From assembly GCF_014205015.1 (NCBI RefSeq), contig NZ_JACHMO010000001.1:3782001-3846000 (forward strand): a stretch of DNA of 64,000 bases, given 5' to 3'. Source of the stretch: Saccharothrix ecbatanensis (GTDB taxonomy: Bacteria; Actinomycetota; Actinomycetes; Mycobacteriales; Pseudonocardiaceae). Both the position numbers and the translations under genes were made by a program. The notes beneath the pieces are model-generated. The model worked only from the letters and a program-made list of their open reading frames with translations. It was not told the origin of the DNA and ran no database searches. Below are positions 1-9,411 of the stretch, one piece after another. Numbering within the stretch: position 1 is the stretch's first letter; each line of letters opens with the position of its first letter.

Positions 1-2
1 AC

Positions 3-110
3 GGTGACTGTTCCACGACCTACACCAAGGGACTCGGCCCGCACGCCGACGCTGCGGTGCAGGTCTACCTCGGACGCGGTTGCCGGCGGTTCAAGACCTG
101 GATCGGTGTA
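3..110 (+). pseudogene. Truncated NPCBM carbohydrate-binding module fragment
   Basis: The first 110 bases, read from base 3, give about 35 residues typical of an NPCBM module: a C-S-T-T-Y-T-K-G-L-G-P-H core, then VQVYLGRGCRRFKTWIGV. In this family the next residues should be an acidic D-D-E motif; here the frame instead runs into sequence antisense to the alpha-galactosidase, with no stop until 1925. I read it as the broken 3' end of a gene entering from the left, cut off at a perfect inverted repeat. NPCBM modules are common on actinobacterial GH27 and related glycosidases. The homology is by eye only. Confidence 0.5.
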
Positions 111-134
111 GGCCAGGTCTTGGCCTACACCGAT
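102..134. terminator. Perfect 14-bp inverted repeat, likely bidirectional terminator
   Basis: Arms ATCGGTGTAGGCCA (102-115) and TGGCCTACACCGAT (121-134) are exact reverse complements around the 5-base loop GGTCT. It lies 28 bases beyond the alpha-galactosidase stop and exactly where the NPCBM homology ends. It could terminate transcription from both sides; there is no obvious T-run. Confidence 0.55.
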
Positions 135-161
135 GTTCCGCATCCGACCGGGGCGCCAGGG

Positions 162-1814
162 TTACACTTGGGCCCACTTCTGGTTGCTCTGGCCGTTACA
201 GGTCCACAGGACCAACTTGGTGAGGTTGGCGGTACCCGCCTTCTCGGCGTCGAGGCAGAGCTTGGAGCCGACGTTGCGGATCGTGCCGTCGGACTCGAAC
301 GTCCACCGCTGGTTGTCCTGCCCGTTGCACGGCCACGTGATGACACGGGTGCCGTTGGTGGTGCCCCGGTTCTCGGCGTCCACACACATGTTCCCGAACA
401 CCCGGATCTCACCACCGGCCCAGGCGGTCCACAGCTGGTTGGCGGCGGTGTGGCAGTCCCACAGCAGGGTGGCCGCTCCGGCAGCGGTGGAGGCGCCCTC
501 CACGTCCACGCACCGGCCCGAGCCCTCGCCGCGCAGGCGCGAGGTCGTGGAGGCGATCGGCTCGCCGTCGCTGACCCGGAACGCGGCGACGCCGTGCGCG
601 GGCACGCTCGCCGAGATGGTGTTGGAGGTGCTCGAAGTGCCGCCGGTCCACAGGTCGGTCAGGGAGTACGGTCCCCCGGACAGACCGATTTGCGCCGCGG
701 TGGTGGAGATGGTGGCCGTGCTGTCACCGCGGTTGAACAGGCCGACCGCCACCGAGCCGTCGGACAGCGGCTTGGCGAAGACCTCGGTGTTGCCGTTGTC
801 GCGCACGCGCCGTCCGCCCGCGCCGAGGCTGTCCTGGTTGACCGCGATCAGGCGCGGGTTGCGCAGGACCGCGCTGATGTCGTCCGACATGGTGCGGATG
901 TCGTTGCCCGCGATGAGCGGCGCGGCCATGAGGGCCCACAGCGCGAAGTGCGACTGCGACTCGGTGAGGGTGAGCCGCGGCCGGCCGACGACGAGCATGT
1001 CGGGGTCGTTCCAGTGTCCCGGGCCGGCCTGTGCGGCGAGGGGGGCGTTGACGTCGACGACGTTGCCCACCCCCATGGGGTAGCTGTTGGTGTTGTCGTT
1101 CTGCCAGATGTCGAGCAGGTCCTCGGTGGTGCGCCACAGGTCGGCGATCTCGCCCCAGTTGTACTTGTCGCCGGTGACGGCGTGGAAACTGTTGGGGTTG
1201 ATGCTGTAGACGATCGGGCGCTTGGTGTCGCGCAGGGCGTCGCGCATCGTGGTGAACCGGGCGATCTGCTCGTCGCGGGTGCCCCAGCTGCTGCACCAGT
1301 CGTACTTGAGGTAGTCGACCCCCCAAGAGGCGAACGTGCGGGCATCCTCGACCTCGTGCCCACCGCTGCCGGTGTCACCGGGGTAGGCGTCTGTCCGCTG
1401 CGCGCAAGTGCTGTCGGTCGGCGACATGTAGATGCCGAACTTCAAGCCCCGGTCGTGGATGTAGTCGCCCAGTGCCTTCATGCCGCTGGGGAACCGGTCG
1501 GGGTTGCCGCGCAGGTTGCCGTCGCCGTCGCGGTTCGGGTCGAACCAGCAGTCGTCGACCACGACGTACTGGTAGCCCGCGTCGCGCATCCCGGAGTCCA
1601 CCATGGCATCGGCGGCCTCGCGGATCTTGTCCTCGTCGATGTCACAGCCGAAGGAGTTCCACGAGTTCCACCCCATCGGGGGCGTGAGCGCGGGACTGTC
1701 AGGAGCCGCGACGGCTTCGTCCGGGGTGTAGGGCGCAGCGGTCACCACCGCGGCGAGCGCGACGGCGGCGGCGACCAGGTGCAAGGGTCGCTTCCACGAT
1801 CGAGTGGGCGTCAT
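162..1814 (-). CDS. Secreted GH27 alpha-galactosidase with ricin-type lectin domain
   Basis: Predicted to hydrolyse terminal alpha-D-galactosyl (or beta-L-arabinopyranosyl) residues outside the cell. The 550-residue protein has a Sec signal (about 1-37, ending A-V-A-A), a GH27 barrel opening with TPPMGWNSWNSFGC, and a C-terminal ricin-type beta-trefoil from about residue 425 with Q-x-W repeats. The nucleophile is likely Asp172 in YLKYDWC and the acid/base Asp232 in WRTTED; the WNDPDML motif is also present. The ATG at 1814 is preceded by AAGGAG. It is the last gene of the minus-strand importer group, 240 bp after the permease, which suggests uptake of the galactose or arabinose it releases. 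Confidence 0.93.
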   Translation of the reverse strand: MTPTRSWKRPLHLVAAAVALAAVVTAAPYTPDEAVAAPDSPALTPPMGWNSWNSFGCDIDEDKIREAADAMVDSGMRDAGYQYVVVDDCWFDPNRDGDGNLRGNPDRFPSGMKALGDYIHDRGLKFGIYMSPTDSTCAQRTDAYPGDTGSGGHEVEDARTFASWGVDYLKYDWCSSWGTRDEQIARFTTMRDALRDTKRPIVYSINPNSFHAVTGDKYNWGEIADLWRTTEDLLDIWQNDNTNSYPMGVGNVVDVNAPLAAQAGPGHWNDPDMLVVGRPRLTLTESQSHFALWALMAAPLIAGNDIRTMSDDISAVLRNPRLIAVNQDSLGAGGRRVRDNGNTEVFAKPLSDGSVAVGLFNRGDSTATISTTAAQIGLSGGPYSLTDLWTGGTSSTSNTISASVPAHGVAAFRVSDGEPIASTTSRLRGEGSGRCVDVEGASTAAGAATLLWDCHTAANQLWTAWAGGEIRVFGNMCVDAENRGTTNGTRVITWPCNGQDNQRWTFESDGTIRNVGSKLCLDAEKAGTANLTKLVLWTCNGQSNQKWAQV

Positions 1815-1991
1815 TGCCTCTCCTTGGTTTCGTTTCCTGCTGGGGACAGAAGGTTTGCGGTTGTCGGAGTTCCTCCGAGGACGGCCGGCCGGCGTTGTAG
1901 GTGGTCAGCGTCGGAACCCGGTTGATCTCCATGCACGCAGGGGCCGGCCTACCGGGCGATGTCCCCGGTGGCGGTGGAGGTCGTGCGCTTG

Positions 1992-2010
1992 ACGGTGACG
2001 TCATCACCGT
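1992..2010. promoter_or_regulatory. Inverted repeat ahead of the alpha-galactosidase gene
   Basis: ACGGTGA (1992-1998) and TCACCGT (2004-2010) are perfect 7-bp arms around CGTCA, in the 240-bp gap between the permease stop and the alpha-galactosidase start. It could be an operator or a weak stem-loop. A second small hairpin, TCGGAG-TTC-CTCCGA, lies at 1864-1878 nearer the start codon. Confidence 0.3.
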
Positions 2011-2054
2011 TAGTGCTCGACGGTGGTGCGCAGGCGTTCACAGCGGCGGCGACG

Positions 2055-3092
2055 TCAGGTCGGCAGGCCGACGGAACGGGTGCTGTTGCGGCGTTGTTGG
2101 ACGACGACGGCGGCGACCAGGAGGGTGCCTTGGGCGATGTTCTGCCAGAAGGTGTTGACACCGACGACGGTCAGGCCATTGCCAAGTGCGCCGAGGAGGA
2201 CGACTGCGAGCAGGGTGCCGCCGACGGCTCCCTTGCCGCCCTTGAGCGCGCAGCCGCCGAGGGCTGCGGCGGTGATGGCCTGGAGTTCGAGTCCTTCGCT
2301 GCCGGAGACGGGTTGACCGCTGCCGGTGCGGGCGGTCAGCAGGATGCCGGCGAGCGCGGCGACGAGACCGGCGAGGGCGTAGACGGCCACGAGGTACTTG
2401 TTGATGTCGATGCCGGCGAGGCGGGCAGCGGTGTCGTTGCCGCCAATGGCGTGGATGTTGCGGCCGATGTCGGTATAGCGCAGCAGGACGTGGACGGCAC
2501 CGGCGACGACGGCGAGGATCCAGACCTGGACCGGGAGTCCGGCGACGGAGCCGCGGGCGAGGAAGATGAACAGGTCGTCGCCCATCACGTAGCCCTGCGC
2601 CCGCCCACCGGAGACCAGCTGCGCCAACCCCTTGAACGCTGCGAGCGTGGCGAGCGTGGCAATCACGGCGTTGACCCGCCCGTAGACGATGATCACACCG
2701 TTGACCAGCCCGGCGAGCACACCCGTGGCTACCGCGACGGCCACGCCGGCCGCCGCGGATCCTCCGGTGGCGGTGAAGGCCATGGCGCTGACGACGGAGG
2801 CAAGCCCGGCCTGGGACCCGACGGAGATGTCCAACGCCCCACAGATGATCACGACCGTTTGCACGACGGCCAGCAGCCCGGCGATGGTGACGGTCTGGCC
2901 GATGACGGCGAGGTTGTCGCCGCTGAGGTAGGCGGGGTCGAGGACACCGAACACCGTCATGACGAGGAGCAACCCCGCTAGCAGGCTGAGGTTTTGGCCC
3001 CCGATCGCGCGCAGCACCCGGCGTACCGGTCCGGGCGAGGGCTCCGCCGCGAGAGCCGTAGCCGACGGTGGTTCGACGGTGCGGGTCGTCAT
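2055..3092 (-). CDS. CUT2-type sugar ABC transporter permease
   Basis: An inner-membrane permease of the RbsC/XylH/AraH type (BPD_transp_2 family), 345 residues, the usual length. After a short Pro/Ala-rich N-terminus come about ten hydrophobic segments. The conserved stretch GALDISVGSQAGL and the late motif ALGGCALKGGKG are typical of this family. Its ATG overlaps the stop of the upstream ATPase gene (ATGA at 3089-3092), indicating translational coupling. It should form a homodimer with the double ATPase encoded just upstream. Confidence 0.92.
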   Translation of the reverse strand: MTTRTVEPPSATALAAEPSPGPVRRVLRAIGGQNLSLLAGLLLVMTVFGVLDPAYLSGDNLAVIGQTVTIAGLLAVVQTVVIICGALDISVGSQAGLASVVSAMAFTATGGSAAAGVAVAVATGVLAGLVNGVIIVYGRVNAVIATLATLAAFKGLAQLVSGGRAQGYVMGDDLFIFLARGSVAGLPVQVWILAVVAGAVHVLLRYTDIGRNIHAIGGNDTAARLAGIDINKYLVAVYALAGLVAALAGILLTARTGSGQPVSGSEGLELQAITAAALGGCALKGGKGAVGGTLLAVVLLGALGNGLTVVGVNTFWQNIAQGTLLVAAVVVQQRRNSTRSVGLPT

Positions 3093-4636
3093 CGGGAGCC
3101 TCCTGAGGCGGACGTGGTCAGGTCGTCATGCATGGCCAAGGCGAGGACCTTCTCCTCGGTGGCTTCCCGGCGGTCGAGTTCGCCGGTGATGCGGCCGTGT
3201 TGCATGACCACGATGCGGTCTGCCAAGCCGAGCACTTCGGGGAGTTCGGAGGAGATGACCAGCAGCGCGACGCCATCGGCGGCGAGATCGCTGATGATGC
3301 GGTAGATCTCGGTCTTCGCGCCGACGTCGATGCCGCGCGTGGGCTCGTCGAGGATGAGCACCTTGGGTTTGCTCGCCAGCCAGCGGGCCAGCACGACCTT
3401 CTGCTGGTTGCCGCCGGACAGTGTGCCGACCTCCTGCTCGATCGACCAGCACCGCACCCGCAACCGGGATACGAATCCGCCGACGAGTCGGCCTTCGTCG
3501 CGGAAGCGCAATAACCGGAATCGACGCAACCGGTCCAGCACGGCCAAGGCGGCGTTGTGGCGGATGGATTGGGACAGCAGCAACGCCTGCGCCTTGCGCT
3601 CCTCGGGCGCCAGCGCGATGCCCGCGCGGATGGCGTCCGCGGGCGTGCGCAGGCGGACAGCGGCGCCGTCGACGGTGATCTGTCCGGACGTCAGCGGTAC
3701 GTCCCCGGCCAGCGCGTGGGCCAACTCCGACCGTCCCGCGCCGACCAGTCCCGCCAACGCGACGACCTCGCCGGCGTGCACCCGCAGGTCGATGTCGTGC
3801 ACGTCCTCGGTGCTCACCTCGCGCACATCGAGCACGACCCGGTCGGTGGCGTGGTGCTGCCGGGTGTACACCGCCGACAGGTCGCGTCCCACCATCATCC
3901 GCACGATCTCGGCCTCGACGGTGCGGGACGTCTCGCGCACACCGACCAACGCGCCGTCGCGCAGCACGGCGATCCGGTCGGCCAGGTCGAAGATCTCGCG
4001 CATCCGGTGGGAGACGTAGATGACAGCCGTCCCGTCGTCGCGCATGGTCCGGATCAACCGGAACAGTGCTTCGGTCTCGTGGTCGGACAGCGAGGAAGTC
4101 GGCTCGTCAAAGGCGATGACACGCGCGTCGGCGGTGACCGCGCGCAGGATCTCCACCAACTGCCGCTGTGCCGCGGTCAGTTCGCCGCCCAACGCGTCGA
4201 CGGGCAGCAGACCCGTGAACCCGAGGCGGTCGAGGTCCGCCGTCATGCGCTCGCGCAGGGCGCGGCGGTCCAGCAACCGGCCCGGCCGCCGCGGCAGGCT
4301 GCCGGCGTAGACGTTCTCGGCCACCGACACATGCGGGATGATCTCCGGTTCCTGCGGGATCACCCGGATCCCGACGCGACGCGCGTCCGCCGGGCCGTGC
4401 AGGTCGACCGGCACATCATCGAGCAGGGTGCTGCCGGTGTCGGGCCGGTGGTCACCGGTGATGACTCGGATCAGGGTGGACTTGCCGGCACCGTTCTCGC
4501 CCATGAGGGCCGTGATCTGACCGGCGGGGAAGCCCAGAGCCACCTCGTTCAACGCCTGGACGGCGCCGAAACGCTTGGTGATGCCGGTGACGCGCAGGAC
4601 GTCGGGAGGACCGACGCGGGACCGTGGTGTAGGCAT
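3089..4636 (-). CDS. CUT2-type sugar ABC transporter ATPase with two ABC domains
   Basis: The energising subunit of a monosaccharide importer of the RbsA/XylG/AraG/MglA type. The N-terminal ABC domain has Walker A GENGAGKST and Walker B VIAFDEPTSSLSD. The C-terminal domain has the degenerate Walker A usual in this family (GLVGAGRSE), the signature LSGGNQQKV and Walker B LILDEPTRGID. I chose the ATG at 4636, preceded by AGAGGA, giving 515 residues, the normal family length. An in-frame upstream extension to 4708 is Pro-rich and lacks a ribosome site. The 3' end overlaps the permease start by 4 bp. Confidence 0.93.
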   Translation of the reverse strand: MPTPRSRVGPPDVLRVTGITKRFGAVQALNEVALGFPAGQITALMGENGAGKSTLIRVITGDHRPDTGSTLLDDVPVDLHGPADARRVGIRVIPQEPEIIPHVSVAENVYAGSLPRRPGRLLDRRALRERMTADLDRLGFTGLLPVDALGGELTAAQRQLVEILRAVTADARVIAFDEPTSSLSDHETEALFRLIRTMRDDGTAVIYVSHRMREIFDLADRIAVLRDGALVGVRETSRTVEAEIVRMMVGRDLSAVYTRQHHATDRVVLDVREVSTEDVHDIDLRVHAGEVVALAGLVGAGRSELAHALAGDVPLTSGQITVDGAAVRLRTPADAIRAGIALAPEERKAQALLLSQSIRHNAALAVLDRLRRFRLLRFRDEGRLVGGFVSRLRVRCWSIEQEVGTLSGGNQQKVVLARWLASKPKVLILDEPTRGIDVGAKTEIYRIISDLAADGVALLVISSELPEVLGLADRIVVMQHGRITGELDRREATEEKVLALAMHDDLTTSASGGSR

Positions 4637-4734
4637 GGTTCCTCTATCGGGTGTGCGGGGGGGTGGGTGCGGCGTGCCGAGCGCGGGAGGGTGTCGCACG
4701 CCCGGCACGCCGCTGTCAGTGGGAGCGATGAACG

Positions 4735-5775
4735 TCAGGAGCAGGGAACACCGGCCTGCTGCCAGTTCGACGCGTCCACGATCCTGGTCGGCGCGAGTGC
4801 CTCGGCCGGCATCTCCTTACCCTCCTTGACATGCTCGTACAGCGTCTTCACGGCGAGGCGGCCCACATCGTGACCGTTGATGAACAATGCCGCCTTCATG
4901 CCGGTCGGCTTGCCGCTCCGCCAGTCCTTGCACGCCAGGTACGCGCCCAGGCCAATGCCGACGATGTCGGCCGGGTCGTTCCCGGCGTTCTGCAGCGCGG
5001 TGACCGCGCCCGAGACGTTCTCGTCGTTGCAGCCCCACACGATCCACTTCTTCACCGCGCGGTTTGCGGTGATCGTCGCGGCCACCTTGTCCTGGGCGCC
5101 GGTGGGCGTGTTATCGGTGCCGACTTCGATGATCTTCACGGACGCGCCGCCGGAGTCCAGGAACGCTTGCTGCGCGGCCTGCACGCGGTCGGTGCAGACC
5201 GTCACGTCCTGCTTCCAGGCCGCGATCACGGCGGTTTCCTCCGCCTTCCAGTCGGCCTTCATGAACTCCTCCGCGGCGCGCTTGCCGATCTCCGCACCCA
5301 TCTGCGCGCCGCTGAAACCCACACGGGGCACCAGCTTGTCCTTGGCGCACTTGCCAGGATCCGGCCCGTCCACGCACACCTGGTCGTCAGAGGTCAACAG
5401 GGCGACGCCACCGGACTTCGCCGCCTGCGCCACCTGCGGCCCGACCGCGGGATCAGGCACCACCACGATGAGTCCGTGAACCTTGCGCGCGATCGCGGCC
5501 TGCACTTCACCGACCGTCTTGTTCGCGTCGTTGCCCAGGTTCACCACGGACAGCTCGACACCGAGTTCCTCCGCCGCGGCCTTGGCCCCCGCCGCCTCGC
5601 CGACGAAGTACTCCTGGTCTCCTTGCTTCTGGAGGTAGGCGATCGAAACCGTGCCCTCTGATGCCGTGCCCGTGTCCCCCACCGGCGTGATCTCCCTGCC
5701 GGACGAGCAACCGGCCAAACTCGCAACCGCGGCACACATGGCCACGACGGACACGCGCGTCGTTCTGGACAACAT
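4735..5775 (-). CDS. Sugar-binding lipoprotein of the CUT2 importer (AraF-like)
   Basis: A periplasmic-binding-protein type 1 lipoprotein (346 residues) that captures the sugar outside the membrane. The signal peptide ends in lipobox LAGC, so Cys22 or so is lipidated. The body begins VSIAYLQKQGDQEYFVGEAAGAKAAAEELG and includes IVWGCNDENVSGAVTALQNAG and IGIGLGAYLACKDW, patterns that recall L-arabinose-binding protein AraF. The ATG at 5775 has AGAGGA at the right distance; the GTG 15 bases upstream overlaps that site. It is the first gene of the transporter group. The substrate is inferred (arabinose or galactose), not shown. Confidence 0.9.
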   Translation of the reverse strand: MLSRTTRVSVVAMCAAVASLAGCSSGREITPVGDTGTASEGTVSIAYLQKQGDQEYFVGEAAGAKAAAEELGVELSVVNLGNDANKTVGEVQAAIARKVHGLIVVVPDPAVGPQVAQAAKSGGVALLTSDDQVCVDGPDPGKCAKDKLVPRVGFSGAQMGAEIGKRAAEEFMKADWKAEETAVIAAWKQDVTVCTDRVQAAQQAFLDSGGASVKIIEVGTDNTPTGAQDKVAATITANRAVKKWIVWGCNDENVSGAVTALQNAGNDPADIVGIGLGAYLACKDWRSGKPTGMKAALFINGHDVGRLAVKTLYEHVKEGKEMPAEALAPTRIVDASNWQQAGVPCS

Positions 5776-6448
5776 CGTCGTTCCTCTCACTGGAATCGGG
5801 ACCCGTTCCGCGCTCTATCGAGGCGGCGTCGACCGGCCGTCGGTCAACGCGATGGGCGCACACCACCTCGGGCCGTTCACCACCCAGGGCACAGTCCGTT
5901 CGGACACCGGCCCTGACTTGGCGGACTCCCCTGAGAGGAGGGCAACTCGCCCACCGGAAGGCCACGATGGTTTTCGTCCGTTGTTGTTTACGACAGTTGA
6001 GTCACGGTGACTTGCAGAGTGCAGTCCAATTGGAGGTGCGCCGCCCGCCTGGCGGCCACGACGTCCGCGTAGACCCAGGACGAAGGCATATGGCTAGGTA
6101 GACGGACTCGTGGCCCATCGACGATCGGTGACTTCACTGTTAGGTGAGCCCCGCTCCGCCGCCTTCGACACTGTGACTCGAGTGACCGAACTGTACATCT
6201 TTGTTTGTTCTTGTCTAGGTCTGCGAGTACGGCCCGCAGTTAAATTGCGTATACTCCATAAACTGACTCGATACGGTCACTCAGGGTGCTCTTCGCTGCT
6301 GCAATCTGTCACTGCGCCATCACTGATGTTCAATCATGTTTGGTTGTGGTCGAGCTTCGCACCGGCTTACTCCGGTCGACAGGGCGGCGACCAGGCCGCA
6401 GCCGTCGGCGTCCGGATGCAGATTTCCGCGCATGCGCCACCTCGGCTG
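5776..6448. other. Gene-poor gap upstream of the CUT2 importer, with AT-rich island
   Basis: I see no convincing gene here. The part next to 5775 must hold the importer promoter (minus strand). Two short palindromes lie at 6000-6012 and 6025-6034. Bases 6176-6282 hold an AT-rich stretch bounded by the 9-bp inverted repeat GAGTGACCG (6180-6188) and CGGTCACTC (6274-6282). Sequence related to the AAA regulator begins near 6449. Confidence 0.5.
6000..6034. promoter_or_regulatory. Two adjacent short palindromes upstream of the CUT2 importer
   Basis: AGTCAC-G-GTGACT (6000-6012) and TCCAATTGGA (6025-6034) are perfect dyads about 225 bp upstream of the binding-protein start. They could be regulator sites, but they are short and no cognate regulator is encoded beside them. 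Confidence 0.25.
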
Positions 6449-6976
6449 TCGACCGGGGTGCGGGGGCTGACCGAGGCCCGTCTCGGCGCGGAAAAGGTCT
6501 CGGCGGAGTTCGCGGCCCGACTGCACGAGCGGACCGCGGGCATCCCAGCCGTGGTCGAGGAACGCTGCGCGCCCTGCGCGACCCCGAAGGTGCGGTGCAT
6601 GCGGGGCAGCGTGCGGGCCAGACGGTTGCTCGACGCGGTCAAGGATCCCGTCTTGCTGCGCGACGCGATGGCCGACCTCCTGGCCACGCTGCCTGCCACC
6701 ACGGTTCGCCTGGTCGAGGCCGCTCGCCCGCGCACGCCGAGTTGCTCGCCGAGGTCGGTGATGTCCCAGTGGATGAGGCGAGTGCGGCGCTCGCGCACGC
6801 CGCGGACGGGCACGTCCTGCACGAGGCGGACGGATTGTGATACGGCGTCCGGCTCATGTTTGCCCGGCAGGTTGTTTACGACACGATCAGCGCTCCCGAA
6901 CGCACCGCCCTCCACGACCGCCGTCAACGCGCTGGAACACGTCGAACGGCCCGCTGGTCCAGCGGGCCGAGCACAG
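6449..6976 (+). pseudogene. Decayed AAA-ATPase regulator fragment (paralogue of the gene at 62.1 kb)
   Basis: Pieces in shifting frames match the middle of the AAA-type regulator at 62111: LHERTAGIP with VVEE, then LLDAVKDPVLLRDAMA, then ADGHVLHEADGL and ARQVVYDTISAPE. By DNA comparison there is a one-base loss near 6566 (GAGGAACGC against GAGGAGACGC), a compensating one-base gain near 6610, a loss of about 14 bases near 6730, an in-frame TGA at 6838-6840, and a two-base loss near 6921. The ATP-binding N-terminus and the C-terminus are missing. The counterpart is at about 62767-63317 in the same orientation; by eye roughly four bases in five agree. Confidence 0.85.
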
Positions 6977-7019
6977 GAGGGGACGCCGCGGGTACGGCAA
7001 CGACCTTCCCCTTGGAAGG

Positions 7020-7058
7020 CGAGCGGCGCTCCCGGATGGTTACCGGGAGCGCCGCTCG
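7020..7058. terminator. Strong stem-loop terminator after the subtilisin-like protease
   Basis: A perfect 16-bp stem (7020-7035 with 7043-7058) and 7-base loop ATGGTTA begins 16 bases beyond the protease stop on the minus strand. A smaller hairpin, CCTTCC-CCTT-GGAAGG, sits next to it. It also faces the regulator pseudogene on the plus strand. Confidence 0.8.
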
Positions 7059-7074
7059 ACAAGGGGACGTACCT

Positions 7075-8591
7075 CTAGGAATTCAGCGGGATGCAGAAGG
7101 TCGGGAAGGTCGGGGACGGGGTGCCGTGGCACCGGATCTGCTTGCTGACAGTGCTCTTCTGGTCGAAGCTGTCGGTCACCGTGAGCTTGGCGGTGAAGGT
7201 GACCGAGTACGCCGTGGTCGAGTAGGTGTGGCCGGCCTTGACACCGGTTCCGGTCTTGCCGTCACCGAAGTCCCAGGCGTAGGAGACGATCGAGCCGTCC
7301 GGGTCCGAAGAACCCGACGCGTCGAACGAGCAATCCGGAGTCGTCGACGAACAGTTCGAGGCGAAGGACGCCTTCGGCGCGCCGGGATCACGGGCGCCGA
7401 GGTCGTCGGTGTACAGCAGCCGGTTCGGCGAGTCCATCGGGTCGGAGATCTTGTTGACCGTCGCCGTGTCGAGCACCAGGGCGTTGGCGTCGGCCACCGA
7501 GATGTCCGGGTCGGCGCCCAACACCAGCGCCACGGCGCCGGCCACGTGCGGGGTGGCCATCGACGTGCCGTTCCACGCGGCGGTCTTGCCGTCCTGGGTG
7601 ATGGAGGTGATGCTGCTGCCCGGCGCGAACAGCTCGACGCACTCGCCCCAGTTGGACCCCTTGGTGCCCCACAGGCTGCGACGGTCCTCGCTGTCCGACG
7701 CGCCGACGGTCAGCACGCCCGGCGCGGCAGCCGGGCTCTTCTCACAGGCGTCCACTCCCTCGTTGCCCACCGCGACGGCCCACGCGACACCCGCCTCGAC
7801 CGAATTGGCCACGGCTTCGTCGAGCGCGTCGCTCTGAGACCCACCGAGGCTCATGTTGCCCACCGCGGCCTCCGGGGCGTTCTCGGTCACCCAGTCGATG
7901 CCCGCGATGACCTGTTCGTACGAACCGCTGCCGGCGCAGTTCAGCACCCGGACCGCGACCAGGTCCACATTCTTCGCGATGCCGTACGTCCTGCTGCCGA
8001 TCGTGCCCGCCACGTGGGTGCCATGACCGTGGCAGTCACTCGCGTCGCTGTCGTTGTCGATGAAGTCGTAACCGCTGGTCGCCCGACCCTCCAACTCGGG
8101 GTGGTCGAACGCGATGCCCGTATCGACCACGTAAGCCGTGACACCGGACCCGTCGTTCGGCGCCGCGTAGCTGTCGTCCAACGGCAAGTCACGCTGGTCG
8201 ACCCGGTCCAGACCCCACGTCTCCGACGTGCGCACCACACCGTTCCGCTCGACATAGCGCACCGCCGGGTCCGCGGCGAGCCGCTTCGCCTGCCGCTCGC
8301 TCATCCGCACCGAGAACCCCGCAACGCCGACGAGTACACGTGCGCGACCTCGCCACCGTACTGACCGGCCAAATCGGTCGCCCGCGCCGAAACAGCCTGC
8401 ACGCCCACCGCCGACGACGAACTGTCCAAGGCCACGATGTAGCTGCCTTCGACGGCGTCCTGGGCACCCGCGCCCAAGATATGACCCTCAGCCGCCTGCG
8501 CGACACCGACAACACTCATCGTCAACGCGATGGAGACGAGACCGGCACACAGACCGACCATCTGCGTTCCTCGCCCATGTAATGTGGACAT
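7075..8591 (-). pseudogene. Subtilisin-like S8 protease with PKD domain, frameshifted in the propeptide
   Basis: Upstream of the shift (8591-8313) the sequence encodes a signal peptide ending VGVAQA and an I9-type propeptide with GSYIVALD. The frame must change near CCCC at 8317-8320, one base short, to continue F-S-V-R-M-S-E-R-Q and the mature enzyme to 7075. The mature part has the intact triad motifs VVDTGIAFD (Asp), HGHGTHVAG (His) and GTSMATPHVAG (Ser), then a PKD domain with WDFGDGKT and a Cys-containing tail. Without the shift it would be a normal secreted protease of about 505 residues. Sequencing error in the C-run is possible; as it stands the mature part has no export signal. Confidence 0.8.
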
Positions 8592-9411
8592 GCTTGATCA
8601 AACTCCTCGTCGTAGCAGGGAACGACTTCAACCGGCACCGTCGCGGCAGACCTCGGGTGCCGGCCACGGCGACATGCAGGGACATGGCCGACCACCAAGA
8701 ATCGGCGATGCGCCTGCGGCGGACAATCCGTATCGGAATTCCTGCATATACGCAATTATTGATTCCGTAGCCCGATTGGCCGATCATTCTGGACACCAGC
8801 GGCCCGACGACCTATAAATCAATCCTGTGACCGGCGTTCGGTTGTCGCACCGCCGACACACCACCGAAACGACGAGGGGGCGGTCGCCATGACTTCGACC
8901 CAGGGGCCGGGCGTTCGAGCCGGAAGTGCCGGGCACGAAGGCTGAACTGATCATCGCCGTCGACGCGGCCGACCCGACCACATCTCCGCGTAGCACCCAC
9001 CGCTTTCGGCGAACGCGCGAGAGTTGGGGCCGTTAGCCCGCAGCAACCTCACCGGCACGCGCCGACAAGGTAATGCGTGCGATGAACAGGACTTCGGTCG
9101 CCGAACAATTTACATATCCGCCACAATGACGACCGCCGGGCCGAGCAGCACCACGGCAAAAGCGGCAACTCGGCACGCACAAGAAGCAGTTCCGGGCGGC
9201 ATCAAAGCGTTGGCGGGCGACATCGACGCCAACCTGACGACGCACGCCTGTCGTGCGAGACCCGCGGATGACCTCACGAGCACCGGCGCAGCGTCAGCCC
9301 CGCCGGCACGACACCCGACGGCCTGCCGCACGCCGCGACCGCGGGCCCGGCCAAACCAGCACGTGCCTCGGTCGAGGCAACACCTAACCGAGATTCAGGA
9401 AGGAGGCCAGA
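8592..9411. other. Gene-poor intergenic gap between the protease and the beta-helix gene
   Basis: No open frame here has a ribosome site, family resemblance or normal codon pattern. Bases 8720-8825 are AT-rich for this genome and probably hold the protease promoter on the minus strand. The last 15 bases carry the AAGGAGG ribosome site of the beta-helix gene. The rest looks like decayed sequence of unknown origin. Confidence 0.5.

Noticed and set aside
1992..2010. Match to the GTTAGCGCTAAC-type operator near 2008
   Set aside because: Only about 8 of 14 positions agree, below what I would call a site; kept only as an inverted repeat.
8880..9000. Short frame in the gap reading EVPGTKAELIIAVDAADPTT
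   Set aside because: It has no start signal or wider homology that I recognise; too short to call a gene or a relic.
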